A model generated the notes under the pieces. The model made no database searches. It saw only the letters and a list, made by a program, of their open reading frames with translations, and had not been told where the DNA came from. This document shows positions 12,736 through 23,954 of a stretch of 64,000 nucleotides of DNA, piece by piece. Made by a program: the position numbers and the translations under genes. Location of the stretch: NCBI GenBank assembly GCA_018340375.1, contig JAFFJZ010000002.1:25872001-25936000 (forward strand), read 5' to 3'. How positions within the stretch are numbered: the stretch's first letter is position 1; each line of letters starts with the position of its first letter. This stretch comes from Gonatopus flavifemur. Taxonomy: Eukaryota > Arthropoda > Insecta > Hymenoptera > Dryinidae.

Positions 12736-12873
12736 GGGTTCGAAAGGTCATATATTGTTGTCTTCTTGAATTAATTTTCAAACATACAATGTTCTAGAAC
12801 CTTGTGGGAACTACCATCTTATCATACTTGATAACAATAATAGTCAAATTTGTCTAAATAATTCGAATGAAGA

Positions 12874-13067
12874 CACTGTAGAAAATTCCCCGTGAATTCT
12901 CTATAAGAAATCTTATAAATTTACAGTAAAAATTCCATAAAAACAGCAATTTTTATATATTTTTATGTGAAAATTGCTAAACGTGTACGGAAATTCGCTT
13001 CTTTCGTACAAGTATAGGAAATTTTCTTCACATAGGTATTGGAAAATCCCGAATATTTTTTACAGTG
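12874..13067. mobile_element. MITE, CACTGTAGAAAA...TTTTTTACAGTG
   Basis: The terminal repeats CACTGT/ACAGTG are intact and bounded by A/T-rich sub-ends. It lies in the same orientation as the copy about 315 bp upstream. Elements at 23778-23954 and 28252-28482 share the CACTGTGAAAA end and may be relatives. Confidence 0.65.
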
Positions 13068-13643
13068 GACTTCAATAGAATAAATAATGATATTCATCCT
13101 GGAGACGATGGATAAATTATTTATTTGACAGGACTACATTTCTCCCTTCTTTGTGAAAATTGCTATGTAGCTGAACGTTCATTGATGACTGGAATAGAAT
13201 TATTTTGATAAACTATGTTGGTAAAGTGAAGAAGAATTTCATAAAGATCATTAAAATCAATACAATCCATCAGAAATACTGAGAAACCTTTATTTTTGAA
13301 TTTTCTAAAGGTTTTTTGTCTACGTAATTCCAACAGCATCGCTTCAAGTGTCATACGAAACTTCATAATTTGATTAAACAACAGAAATTCGATAGAGCTC
13401 TATCGTGCGTTGAACTGTGATGTTTGATAAACCATTATTGAATCTCTAATGCTACAGCAGACATGCTTGACAACAGTGAAACTCCATAGGACCCTCTTGT
13501 ATTACTTTTAATCGTAATACCTTGATGATTTCATGTATTCCACAAAGGACCTCTCCATTGTTGATGAATAAATGTTGTGATAATAAAATGAAAAAACGCA
13601 AACAAACGCGAAATCAAATATCACGTTAACGGAATTCGAGAAA
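13068..13643. other. Intergenic DNA, no gene seen
   Basis: Minus-strand ORFs of 64-72 codons are present but have no domain or flanking splice signals. I see nothing else. Confidence 0.45.
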
Positions 13644-13901
13644 CCCAAGCAGCACCAATATATACTATGAATGTTCTTCGAATATTCGAAGTATGTAATC
13701 AAATATACGACGGTACGTCAATCGAACGTCGATCGAATGAATATCGTACATTTCGAATGTACTATGTACGTTCCTAGTATATTTAAAACAGTCTCATTCG
13801 AATATTTTATGAACGTTCATTATATGTTCTCCGTATCTCATTCGTACATCCCACGAATGTTTCTATTTCGTATATACTTGAAACTCCTGTTGCTGCTTGG
13901 G
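13644..13901. mobile_element. MITE with CCCAAGCAGCA termini
   Basis: CCCAAGCAGCA at the left is mirrored by TGCTGCTTGGG at the right. The interior repeats CGAATGT/ACATTCG-type words and folds on itself. A 115-codon ORF running across it is produced by the element, not by a gene. The 50688-50844 intronic element has similar ends. Confidence 0.7.
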
Positions 13902-14485
13902 AGAGGAAATCTACGGATATTTCGAAAAATCCAAATCAATAAACTTGAAAATTATTCTCGTCATTACACTCGAGCACCTGCGATAATAAATACTCTTGCA
14001 AATATTATATTCCTTTGAAATTGATACTGCTTATTTACCGTCACGATAAAGGTGCAGGGCGGAAGTACAAATGCATGTTTCTGCTAGCACTAAGTTTTAT
14101 CTGATCAACACTGTCTGACGACGTATTAGCGCAATACTTTTTATCTAGTTGAGAACACATGAAATTTCAAGAGGGTCTCGACATTTCATTGCACAAAGAA
14201 TATGTCTGGTTGCGTCGTCGTGAGTACAGCAATTTACAGCACGCGTATGTGGTTCTTCTGGCTTGTGGAAAAGAAGATGTCACATGCGCGAATTGACTAT
14301 TGTTAATATTTTTTCATATGTACGGTATCAAATTCACGGGAATCGTGAATTGCAACACAAAATATAATTGCAACATCTCGTCAGATTGTAACTCTATTAC
14401 TTGGAATGCAATTTTTGACTATGGGGTTTTCAAATGATAATTAACAAGATTGGTTTGTATTTTTAGAATGAACGGTGTTTCAATA
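13902..14485. other. Intergenic DNA left of the mariner
   Basis: No gene, inverted repeat or tandem array is visible. The TA dinucleotide at 14484-14485 is the left copy of the mariner target duplication. Confidence 0.5.
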
Positions 14486-15779
14486 CGAGGGTGGATTGAT
14501 AAGTTTCCGGCCTGACCAAGAGATGGCGCCACTAGGCCTACCTTGAGGTGGCGTTCTATAGTACCATCCTTAGATAGCTTGTAGCTATAGTTTCAGTCCG
14601 ATCGCCATGTTAGTTTAGTTTTGAGAGCACGCTGACCAAGACGCCTCTGTGTTTTTCGTAAAAATGGAAAAGCTGGAAAATCGTGCTGTCATCAAATACT
14701 TTTATTTGAAGGGGTTAACGCCGAAGGAAATTAAAGAAGAGATGGACTCAACACTGGGGACATCCTCCCCATCATATTCAACCGTTAAGCAGTGGGTTTC
14801 CGAGTTTAATAAGGGTCGTGTGAGCACCTCTGATGAGCCTCGCTCAGGACGCCCCATTGAGGTCACAACTCCAGATATGATCGAAAAAATCCATCAAATA
14901 GTGCTGAAAGATCGCAGATTAAAAGTTCGTGAGATAGCTGAGACCTGTAAGATGTCATATGAACGTGTACAAAATATTTTGCACCAACATTTGTATATGG
15001 AAAAGCTCTGTGCAAGATGGGTGCCGCGTTTGCTAACAGTCGACCAAAAATTGATTCGAAAGAACATTTCTACCGCCAATTTGGCGTTGTATAAGCGTAA
15101 TCCAAGCGAATTTTTGCGTCGATTCGTAACCGTTGACGAAACTTGGGTCCACCACTACACTCCTGAAACCAAAGAACAGTCTAAACAGTGGATTGGACCA
15201 GGGGAACCAACTCCAAAGAAGGCAAAAACAATTTTTTCGGCGAACAAGGTTATGGCTACTGTTTTTTGGGATGCAAGAGGTATTATATACAGTGATTACC
15301 TTGAAAAGGGTAAAACTATCACTGGTCAATACTACGCAGACTTATTGCAATGTTTGAGCCACGAAGTGAAAATTAAACGACCTCATCTGGCGAAGAAAAA
15401 AATCTTGTTTCATCACGATAACGCACCAGCGCACACGTCAATCGTTGCGATGGCTAAAATCAACGATCTGAAGTTTGAATTAATGCCGCACCCTCCCTAC
15501 TCTCCAGACCTAGCCCCGAGTGACTATTATCTGTTTCCTAACCTCAAAAAATGGCTTAGCGGTAAGAGATTTGCGGACAATGAAGAAGTAATCGAAGCTG
15601 TAAATGGGTATTTTGAGGAGCTTGACGAATCAGTCTATAGAGATGGCATTACTAGACTAGAACACCGCTATGAGAAATGTATCAGCCTTGGAGGAGATTA
15701 TGTTGAGAAATAAAAAAAAAAAAATTCTTAAAAACGTTGTTTTTCTTGGTCAGGCCGGAAACTTATCAATCCACCCTCG
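14486..15779 (+). mobile_element. Complete mariner element, irritans-like
   Basis: This 1294-bp element is bounded by inverted repeats identical over at least 35 bases: 14486-14520 starts CGAGGGTGGATTGATAAGTT, and 15745-15779 is its reverse complement. TA flanks both sides (14484-14485, 15780-15781). It holds one uninterrupted transposase ORF. Size, ends, target site and protein all fit Tc1/mariner, and the transposase resembles the irritans subfamily (the group of Himar1). Perfect ends plus an intact ORF suggest a recent insertion and possible activity. Confidence 0.96.
14664..15713 (+). CDS. Mariner transposase, intact, D,D34D
   Basis: A 349-residue DNA transposase that would cut and paste its own element. 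The N-terminal half (about 1-115) has the two helix-turn-helix segments expected for terminal-repeat binding, with SGRP at 61-64 between them. A linker motif WVPRLL (119-124) replaces the family's usual WVPHEL. The catalytic triad is complete: Asp158 in VTVDETW, Asp252 in FHHDNAPAH and Asp287 in YSPDLAPSD, with 34 residues between the last two. The ATG at 14664 gives MEKLENR, the usual irritans-type start; an in-frame GTG 15 bases earlier is unlikely. The frame has no stop or shift. The stop codon overlaps an AATAAA, which could serve as a polyadenylation signal. Length is normal for the family. Confidence 0.96.
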   Translation: MEKLENRAVIKYFYLKGLTPKEIKEEMDSTLGTSSPSYSTVKQWVSEFNKGRVSTSDEPRSGRPIEVTTPDMIEKIHQIVLKDRRLKVREIAETCKMSYERVQNILHQHLYMEKLCARWVPRLLTVDQKLIRKNISTANLALYKRNPSEFLRRFVTVDETWVHHYTPETKEQSKQWIGPGEPTPKKAKTIFSANKVMATVFWDARGIIYSDYLEKGKTITGQYYADLLQCLSHEVKIKRPHLAKKKILFHHDNAPAHTSIVAMAKINDLKFELMPHPPYSPDLAPSDYYLFPNLKKWLSGKRFADNEEVIEAVNGYFEELDESVYRDGITRLEHRYEKCISLGGDYVEK

Positions 15780-15781
15780 TA

Positions 15782-16104
15782 ACTTTTTTATCATAAAATG
15801 CTCCAACGCTGTGGTAAAGAAGAAATCTTGCTATCGAATGTGTACATAGGAATCCTTGAATAACATTGAAGACACTTCCTGTTTCTTATCAGATGAGTCT
15901 CTATAATTGTTTCATTTGGATTTTCAAATCAAATCTCAACAGAGATATGATGCAGGAATAATGCAAACGCATAAAAACGAGTACACGGAAAAAAATTTGC
16001 GGTAAATTCTGGGACAGTTACAATTTCTATGATCATTTAAAACGAATTGTGGTCATTCTAACTAAATTGGAGTATATTCAATGATAGTTGCAGTAAATTA
16101 TATA
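15782..16104. other. Short intergenic stretch
   Basis: Sequence between the mariner and the next MITE. It contains CACGGAAAAAAATT at about 15984, a possible solitary end of the CACGG family. No gene is seen. Confidence 0.4.
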
Positions 16105-16373
16105 CACGGAAAGACAGGGTCTGTCAAAAATAACTGTCAATTTAGGGAAAACGAGGCTCGCTGAAAAATATTCGTAGGGAGTCTACCAAAAATTCGTAGT
16201 CCAAATATTAACAGTTGATAGTTTTATTGGTATTTTTCACAGTGGAACTATCAATTGTTGATACATCGACTATGAATTTTTGGTAGACTCACTACGAATA
16301 TTTTGGAGCGATTCTCGTTTTCCCTAAATTGACAGTTGTTTTTCTAAACATTAATAAACCCGGTCTTTCCATG
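16105..16373. mobile_element. Foldback MITE, CACGGAAAGAC ends
   Basis: The left arm (from CACGGAAAGACAGGGTCTG) pairs with the right arm (ending ACCCGGTCTTTCCATG). Long inner blocks also match: ACTGTCAATTTAGGGAAAAC with GTTTTCCCTAAATTGACAGT, and AGTCTACCAAAAATTC with GAATTTTTGGTAGACT. Left TA flank at 16103-16104. Non-coding. Confidence 0.75.
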
Positions 16374-18006
16374 CACTTCAAAATTGTCCCTGTCCCAAGT
16401 TTTAACAACTAATCAAAATGATGATAATTATTATTTCAACTAATCAGTTATTCACAATAACAATTTCTATATACTCAAAAAAAACCCTTGAATTGAAACT
16501 TTTTTATGTTGGAGTGTAGACTCTCTCAAGTTCATCGCAACAGGACAAAGGAATCAAATCTCGTTTTTTCAGTCATGGTAAATTTCAGAAACTTGCCAGA
16601 GGATTGATTATTCAAATGAATGATGTACATAATAATATGAATAATGATGAAAGATGGTTGCTGTATACATGAGGATTCTGATTATTACACTATGGAAAGT
16701 ATGAAATGTTGATGAATGTACAATGGGAGAAGAGAAAAATTTTCATATAATCAATCTCATTTAAACATTCCTCTTCCAATTTAGTTTCCTCTTTCAACAA
16801 TTTTTCTTTCATCCATATTAAAACCAGGAGCATACGATCTAAAAAGATTTTCAAGATATTCTGATATCATGCAAATAATTTCATTGAAAAATTATGTAGA
16901 ACCATTCGCATAATCCTGTTAATTTGAATTTTTTCCCCTCCATTCATTAGGGGGGAGTTGCGTTATACATACGATGAGGTTGCTGTCGGGAATTTAATAT
17001 TAACTGAAATCAAGTTTTAATGAAACGTTGAATCAAATTCACTTGGCGCTTAGCTGTTCCTAGACCTAAACTTGAACCCTGATCGATGATGTTCGAGATG
17101 AATTGAAAACCGATAAAAAAAAACAATCATTGATTCTTTGGGTGAACAAAAAAATTACTAACAGAAACCACGAAGGATATTTATTTTTCTAATCACTCAT
17201 TGAAATTTAATATCAAATCATGTTCCAGTCAACGAGTCATGACTGAGAATTCCGATAATATTTGTCAATGTAGAAAAAAGAATGAATGGATAAATGTAGA
17301 TCCACATAAAAATCCGTATGCAGAATTGTTTATGTTTGATCTTTATGTATAGACCATGAATGTATACCTCTTTGTTCCTGTAAAAGGAAATGTAAATATT
17401 GTGATACCATCAAAAACCGTTCACGACAACTTTCCTCAGGGTACTTCGATTGAAAATGTTTTATTTTGCAATTTACTCGTCATCGTGATGTCTAATAATT
17501 TTCACATTGATCGGGCAACGCATTTTGGAGGCACGGAAGGAAACAGAATTTTATCAATATTGACAATTTGTGATGAGATTCGTTAGAACTCTCGTGAAAA
17601 TACACTGATGCAAATGATTCTCTTCTGACAAATATCCATTGAAATGAAAATCGAGGTTTGGAAGTTTGTATTCCCCAGTACAAACTTTTTGACAATATTA
17701 GAGACAGAAATTTTCAATCAATTTTTACATTTTTCCATATTTCACGACAACTCCGATGAAAATTCATGATTCAATAGCTAGGGGCTATCCATTCGTGAGT
17801 CAATGAATTTCGACGCGAGCAATCATTTTCGAATAAAGAATTGAATCAAACAGAATCATCATTCAATGGTGAGAGTCACATAGAAATCACTTAACTCCCA
17901 AGTGACTCGAACTAACTCGCATTGACTCGCAAGTGATTCCAACTGCTGAATCATTGAGAGTCCCTTTTTAATGCAGAGAATCATATCGAATGAAATGACA
18001 TGATTT
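16374..18006. other. Intergenic DNA, no gene seen
   Basis: AT-rich unique-looking sequence. The ORFs of 67-76 codons at 17356-17695 lie on opposite strands over each other and have no domain. Around 17880-17940 the words AACTCGCA/ACTCGCAAGTGA recur three times. I see nothing else. Confidence 0.4.
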
Positions 18007-18655
18007 CACGGAGAAAAAAGTATTGCTGGCATAACAAGCAGGTCTGTAACTATAGCGCTTACAAAAAAAATTAGCTGAAAGAGCAAGAAAAATGATTGAC
18101 ACAACTACATGTTTTTGCTGACATAAATCAATTTGTTAGCAGAACTAACGTCGTAGCTGCTGGAGTGAATATTTTTGCAAGGACAACAAATTTCTTTTGA
18201 GGCGCTATAGTAGCAAACCATTTGTTCTCCGTGTGTGAACAGCCCCTCGATTAATAGAATTCTCTTTTCGAAACAATTGCATGATGAACGCTTCAAACTT
18301 CCCGATGATTGTGTTAACTCTCGGATTGCCGGAATGACGGCAATAATGATGTGACTCGACACAAAGAGATGAAAATTCGCTGTAACAGCGACATTTGATT
18401 TTGCTGCAGTGAAAATTTTTGTCAGCTGAGGCAGCAAAAAATGTCGAGTCTTCCAACCAAATGTATTCGCTATTTTGTATATGATGCCAAAAATTTTGCC
18501 AGTCCAGCGGAAAATTGGCTGTTTCAGTTAATCATGTTGCTCTCTCAACAGTCCAGCTAGCTGTGGCAGCGAATTTTCAGCTGGGTTAGCAAAAAGATTT
18601 GCTATTTTATATGCAATATTTCAACGTGCTACATCAGCAAATTTTTTTTCTCCAT
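18007..18655. repeat. GCTG/CAGC word-rich MITE cluster
   Basis: One unit runs from CACGGAGAAAAAAG (18007) to TTGTTCTCCGTG (18233). A second stretch (about 18350-18655) ends in TTTTTTTCTCCATG. The body is dense in short palindromes such as GCTGTAACAGC, CAGCTGAGGCAGC and TTAGCTGAA. Related stretches occur at 7340-7480, 23690-23770, 24590-24700, 27260-27529, 40060-40200 and 56400-56560. Confidence 0.55.
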
Positions 18656-20323
18656 GAATGTGACTGTATATAAAATTTATATGAAGTTTCAATTTGGTAC
18701 AAATTTCATATGAAATCACATTGAGTCAAATCGTAGCCCTATCCCTAGTTGGATTAGTACTTATAATGACTATTCACCAAGTACACAGTCTCTGATTCAA
18801 CAGTGATTGGTGTACTTATGACTGATCGGTAATGGATTCCCCTGATTCATTAGATTTAAACCTCTCATCCGCATTGATTAATCAGGTCACATTTCATAAT
18901 TGTAAATTTTTCTTCATCTGATCTATTTTTTCTCGATCAGAAGGATTTCCCATTGGCGATAGAATACATTTTTATCAATGTAATGTAAATCATCATTCAG
19001 ATGAAAATAGTCCATACATCGTTGTGTCGTTACATCGCATTCCAACGGAATAAAAGTACTTCTCCCGGCTGTTCTCAAATTCTCTCACAATTTGAATTCA
19101 GTTTCACATCATACTTTGTTCCGTACTCTTTACGTTTCAATATTTTATTTCTCTCATTCTTCGATAGAAGAACCCGGGTAATAATTCAGACTTGTTACGT
19201 GAAAAGAATGCACGTTCCATGTGGATTACAGTAAGAGAATAAAGAGGAAGGAGGGTAGGAATTGTAACTCTCCCGCTGAACACATTCATTAGGAACTTGA
19301 AACCAAATTTTTGGAATAATATCATCCGGTGGAAGGGATTGAATATTTTCATGTACCTGCTGTGTCATCATAATCAATCAAGAATCGTTAATGATATTGT
19401 ATGCAAATCTTGTTTGATACATTCGAGAATAGTTCACCAATGTACGCCGTCTCCGAATGATTATTCCTCCTCAGTCAATTCTATTTGAAAAACAAAAACG
19501 ATTTTCTTTTCTAATAATTTTGATAAGCGAAAGAGCATTTTTATTATAGAAAATCATCCAATTTAAATGAGAACGCTACATCCCTCCCACATATTGTTAT
19601 TTTCCTGAAAAAAAACTGCTTCGTTTTGAGCGAACAACTGCTTGAATCCATGTTCTCCTGATACAGGAATATACTATATAATATATGTATATTATATATA
19701 TATACATATATATATATATACACGAGCTGGCACACGTGACTAAACCGTTGAGCGTAAGAGCGCACGCGATTTAACAACGTCAACAGCTTCGAGTAGATTG
19801 TACATAACATCACAGTTATAGTACTACGTATACATTTCTTTTCCCTTCTCCTTTCTACGTATTTTAGATCGTTCACAGCCGTAAAAATGTCAACCTTTAG
19901 AAGTTTGTGATGGTTATGTTCACCCTTGGCCTTGATTGCAAGCGATTTGGGTTTTCACTGAAATACCTTGTCGTCCGAATACTGTTCCCAACAGTGCTGA
20001 GTTATGATATCGATCATAAGAAAAAGAAATCATAATCAAGTTTCAAAGATACTTTCAGCTTGTACTTTTAAAATATATTGATACCTTTCGAATACTCAGT
20101 GGGATTGTATTGCATTGTACTCGTTGAAACCATAAATTCCAAAATCATAGGTATATTTAGATTAATTCATAATTATCCAAGACTCAATCCGAAAATATTA
20201 TATATAAATATATATATAATATATCAGCGTATATGTTCGAATACTAATTCACACGTACAAACCCTAGCAGAAAACATTCTAGGCCCTCCTTCGCCCCTTA
20301 CTTGGTGCTATCAAAGAAGACTA
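18656..20323. other. Intergenic DNA with microsatellite
   Basis: There is an AT/TATA microsatellite at about 19679-19722 and a second AT-rich stretch at 20195-20225. The 110-codon minus-strand ORF across 19544-19876 is read through the microsatellite and is not credible. No other structure was seen. Confidence 0.5.
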
Positions 20324-22022
20324 CCCACGTAGAAATTGAAGGATGGTCCAGTACCGACTCGATACAGGCTGCCAGGGTGCAACCGTTGGCGGCCGGTGTC
20401 GGTCAGACTACGGAATGATAACGCCAAATAACTCTCATCCGGTACCGGTTACCAACATCAATTCAGTACTGGAAATCAGTGTGGTTCCGACATTGAGAAC
20501 TAATACTACTAGTATTGATCGCTATTCAAGTACCGACGACTGTTACTTAACCGACCCAGGTAAAAATTGACCATGGGCGCTAGGTTGCCGCAAGGCTCAC
20601 CAAGATGGGCCGAGCCTAGGCTACCAGGCATGGCGCAACTCTGAAATGATAACATCATTTCAGCCTCAGCCCATTTGTTTCCACAATCAAGACCCAACAC
20701 TGGAAACAGGGTTGTGATAGCATATGCCGTCAATGGCAGACCATACAAAAATTTGTTCGCCAAGGATGAGCCAACGCTGTAGCAATCTTGCGGCAGGGTT
20801 GCGCCCATCTCATGCCAATGGTCACTTTTATTTTTTATTGTAATTGAAAATAAAATAAAAAATCCATTCTATCATTTCGATTGAACGAAATGAATGTCGG
20901 AGAATTTCAACATGTAATTTTTCTGATTAGTTTAAACTGATGAATGACGTAAATCCGGTGGTCCTGGCGTAGAAGTAGGCGGGTCTGGAAACAGATGAAG
21001 AATTATTTCTGTCATGGAATCTTCAAAGGAGACTTATATATTGATTGAATGCTTGGTTCGCCACTCGCAGGAAACAAGCATTACTCTGGTGAGAGTTATT
21101 GTAATTTGCTGTTTGAGAAGGAAGTTTCACTCTTAGCCAAGCTATCACTCAAGTCGAGTCAAGCTAACGCCTAAACTGAGCGAGGCCATCGCCCAAGCTG
21201 AGCCAAGCTATTGCCCAAGCTGGACCAAGCTACGACCCATGCTTGGTGCAACATGAGAATCCATTGTCATTCAGAGTTGCCTAATGCTTGGAGCAGTGTC
21301 CCGCCAAGCCCTAGAGAGCCTCTGTTGAAAGCATGCGTTTTCCTTCAAGCAATATTGGTTGAAGGATGGGCCAAGCGTGGCGCAGCCAATGATGAATGAT
21401 GGATCAACGAAGTCGATTTATGACTTCCCATATTGGTACAATGTTTAGACCATTGTCAACCATCCTTGTCCCTACATAGATTGCCCAGCTTTGACTGGCA
21501 GTCTTGCGTCTAGCTATATTCCGTCGTCAGCATTGGCGGAGCCTAAAGATTTTTATATGGGGTTATTTGCGCTGTTATAACTTTGGAAAGTTCTGAATGT
21601 ATTATCAAAATATCTGCACTAGGGGGAATTTAGAGTGGAATTTACTATTGGATGATAGAATGACCACCAACGGTTGCGAACTGGCAGCCTGTATCAAGCC
21701 GGTACTGGACCATTCGTCAATTTCTACGTGGCCAATCAAGTCTTCTCTCAAAGTACACGAGATATTTATTCACATTGGTTCGGTACTGAATGAACGTTGG
21801 AGGCCAACGCTTGCGTACTAAAATTGTGTCGTTATTAATCCGACATTGATGGAAAAGTGGTCAATAACGGTTGGTTCAAATATCGAACCAGTACCGACAT
21901 GAACTTGAAATGAACTCGGTTAAGTACCGATCCGCATTCGGCAGACAACCGTTGGTGGTCCATACCTTTTCAGTACCGATCCGTTCGTCACCATCGGCTC
22001 AGTACCGGAATTTCTACGTGGG
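20324..22022. mobile_element. Composite element with CCCACGTAGAAATT ends and TA duplication
   Basis: The outer ends are CCCACGTAGAAATT (20324) and AATTTCTACGTGGG (22022), with TA on both sides. An additional inverted end (AATTTCTACGTGG, about 21720-21732) and the pair ACAGGCTGCCAG / CTGGCAGCCTGT show that a second copy or rearrangement lies inside. CAGTACCG/CGGTACTG words recur throughout. The middle (20580-20830 and 21120-21400) is GC-richer, with inverted GCGCAAC/GTTGCGC words and a CCAAGCT array. No transposase ORF is seen. Confidence 0.65.
21125..21245. repeat. Degenerate tandem repeat of GCCCAAGCTGAGCCAAGCTA
   Basis: Five or more degenerate copies of a CCAAGCT-containing unit of roughly 20 bases occur in a row, with variants GTCAAGCTAACGC, GCCCAAGCTGAGCC and GCCCAAGCTGGACC. 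It lies within the composite element at 20324-22022. Confidence 0.6.
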
Positions 22023-22235
22023 TAGGTGTATCCCTGGCCCCGATATGGGTCAGTGGACTGCCTAATATGATTCCTATAAGAGAAAATACAAAAAAATATA
22101 CGGTAATTGAATTTGTACAATTTCCAGGGATCTGAATGAATACGTGAAAATTCGATAAGATCTAATGAGATTCTGTGGAGATTTGATTGGATCTGATCAG
22201 TTTTCTCCGGGAAGCACAGATTACATGAACGCTTG

Positions 22236-22800
22236 TTATTTATCATAAAAATAAGGTACCGAAGAGTACATCGAATATGGAACAAAAATGCTTGAATTGA
22301 GAATGAATATGAAAAATTTGTGGATAGTGATGTGAATCGTATATAAATTTCTGTACCCTTGAAACAGTAATTTCTCGCGAATACTCGTAGGAGTTGAATT
22401 TCTTGCAACAACATTAATTATTGAAGTTCCCCAGCATTCAATATAAGCAGTAAATTTGTGATTAGACTCAACATGTAATATCGGAAGAGAATATACTCCA
22501 CCGACATCGCTGAACTTTCCCTTCAAATTAGTACATCGAAATTCTTGATCTAAGTGAGCCAAAATTTCTTGGAGAATGTTAAGCAAAATTTCAGTAACTT
22601 TCAAGATGTCTATCAAAATCATACAATTCCAAATGAAATGGAAATCATTCAACATTTCAGCACAGTCAAAATTCAAGCGAAAAATACCTAGAAAGAGAGA
22701 AATTGAAGTGAAGAGAGTCACCACAACCAGGAAGCAAAGAAAGCGGTTACAAAGCAAAACATATACGAAAACCGTTCTGTCAGAAACATGCGAATAAATT
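22236..22800 (-). pseudogene. Hydrophobic exon-like ORF, possible membrane-protein remnant
   Basis: Read on the minus strand, an open frame begins just after an acceptor-like sequence (GGTCTTCTAG, at 22801-22802) and stays open to 22236, about 188 codons. The first part is strongly hydrophobic (FLVVVTLFTSISLFLGIF). It is followed by a mixed region with DILKVTEILLNILQEI and scattered Cys/Trp. There is no ATG near the start, so it could only be an internal exon or a relic. The first 50 codons recur in inverted orientation at 22940-23085, open in the same frame. A fragment of a multi-pass receptor such as an insect chemoreceptor is conceivable, but no diagnostic motif is present. It may simply be part of a foldback repeat. 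Confidence 0.25.
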
Positions 22801-23090
22801 CTAGAAGACCAAACGAGAAAAACAGGTGAGTGATAAAAGAAATCCTTTTAAATTAAAACAGTGAAAAACACTTGATGAATTTCACTGTCTGAATTTGAAA
22901 AATTTTTGTTTTATCGCTAACCTGTCCCCTCTTTGTTTCTCCCAGAATTTATTCGTATGTTTCTGACGGAAAGGTTCTCCTATATTTTTTGCTTTGTCAC
23001 CACCAGTTCTTCGGCCTTTTCGCCGCGGTGAATCTCTTCACTTCAATTTCTCTGTCTCTTAGTATTTTTCATTTCAATTTTGACCATGGT
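22655..23090. repeat. Inverted duplication of an exon-like segment
   Basis: The left arm (about 22655-22870) and right arm (about 22890-23090) are inverted copies around a short loop near 22880, where CAGTGAAA pairs with TTTCACTG. Both carry a polypyrimidine tract, AG, then AATTTATTCG(C/T)ATGTTTCTG. They continue with the shared block CTCTTCACTTCAATTTCTCT. The divergence is visible but moderate. It is either a foldback element or a head-to-head exon duplication. Confidence 0.65.
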
Positions 23091-23777
23091 ATACGTTTAT
23101 TTTTGTTATATACGTTTTGTTTGTTTCCTTTCAAAATTTCATATTTTGTTCAGATATCTTGAGAATGATTAAAATTCAATCGAAACGTCGAATTTGTTTT
23201 TCAATTTTCTTTCGCATTTTGATGGCGGTTCATTTTACACTGGAGAATTTTGGATGAATTATTGAACGTATGAAATTTCTATTATACATAAAATCTTCAT
23301 AATTAATGAATGAGAAAATTTGTATGGTCAAATTAGGTTACAAGCCGAGGTAGAAATGATTCATGTTGCTCCATGGGTCTTGTGAAGGCCTGGTCAGAAC
23401 CTCATCAGGCCTCGTTAGGCCCTGACAAGAGCTAATGATTGCAGCAAATTATTTTTAAATTATTTACTTATATCGTTTGTATAAAAACCTATGAATGTAA
23501 GAGAAGATCACGTACAGAGGCTTCTACATACATTTGGAGTGTCCGCTCAATGAACATGTAACATCTCAAACTTGTCTCAAAGTTTCGCGTATAACGCTCT
23601 GAAAAATTGTTTACAGATATCGAAAGAATGTGTTGTTCATTGGACAATGTATACACACACGCAAGGAAAATGAAATAGCTACGTGGCAGCTGCTTCCTTT
23701 TTTAATTGCCATTGTTAAAATAATTGCAGCCATAACAATTCGTTAGCTATCACTGTAGAAAATCGTAGCTGTGACTG
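23091..23777. other. Intergenic DNA, repeat words only
   Basis: A stretch of GGCCTGGTCAGAACC / GGCCTCGTTAGGCCCTGAC (23380-23440) belongs to the CCTGATCAGG word family. Then come GCTG-type palindromes at 23690-23770. No gene is seen. Confidence 0.45.
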
Positions 23778-23954
23778 CACTGTGAAAAAAATCCTTCTGA
23801 AAATTCAGAAAATGGGACTATAATTTTTTACAGTCACTTTTTTTTTAATTTTCAGATAAATTTCACTAAATTTTGAGGAAGTGTTCTGGAAATTCAATCG
23901 AGTGAAAAATTACATTCACATTTTCTGAATGTTTAGAAGGAGATTTTCACAGTG
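23778..23954. mobile_element. MITE, CACTGTGAAAA...TTTTCACAGTG
   Basis: The terminal repeats CACTGTGAAAA / TTTTCACAGTG are followed inside by CTTCTGAAAATTCAGAAAAT, which pairs with ATTTTCTGAATGTTTAGAAG. A second family member lies at 28252-28482. Confidence 0.75.

Noticed and set aside
13671..14018. 115-codon plus-strand ORF
   Set aside because: It is read mostly from the inverted words of the CCCAAGCAGCA MITE.
14649..14663. GTG start giving five extra residues on the transposase
   Set aside because: The ATG at 14664 gives the canonical MEK start of irritans-type mariners, and GTG starts are not expected in insects.
18105..18437. 110-codon minus-strand ORF
   Set aside because: It lies inside the GCTG/CAGC repeat cluster.
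19544..19876. 110-codon minus-strand ORF
   Set aside because: It runs through a TA microsatellite, giving a Tyr/Ile repeat.
20324..22022. CRISPR-like or tandem-spacer array
   Set aside because: The repeated words are irregular, in both orientations and belong to a eukaryotic DNA transposon.
22576..22797. 73-codon plus-strand Lys/Arg-rich ORF followed by a donor-like CAGGTGAGT
   Set aside because: It is antisense to the hydrophobic minus-strand frame and inside the inverted duplication; no acceptor or partner exon is seen.
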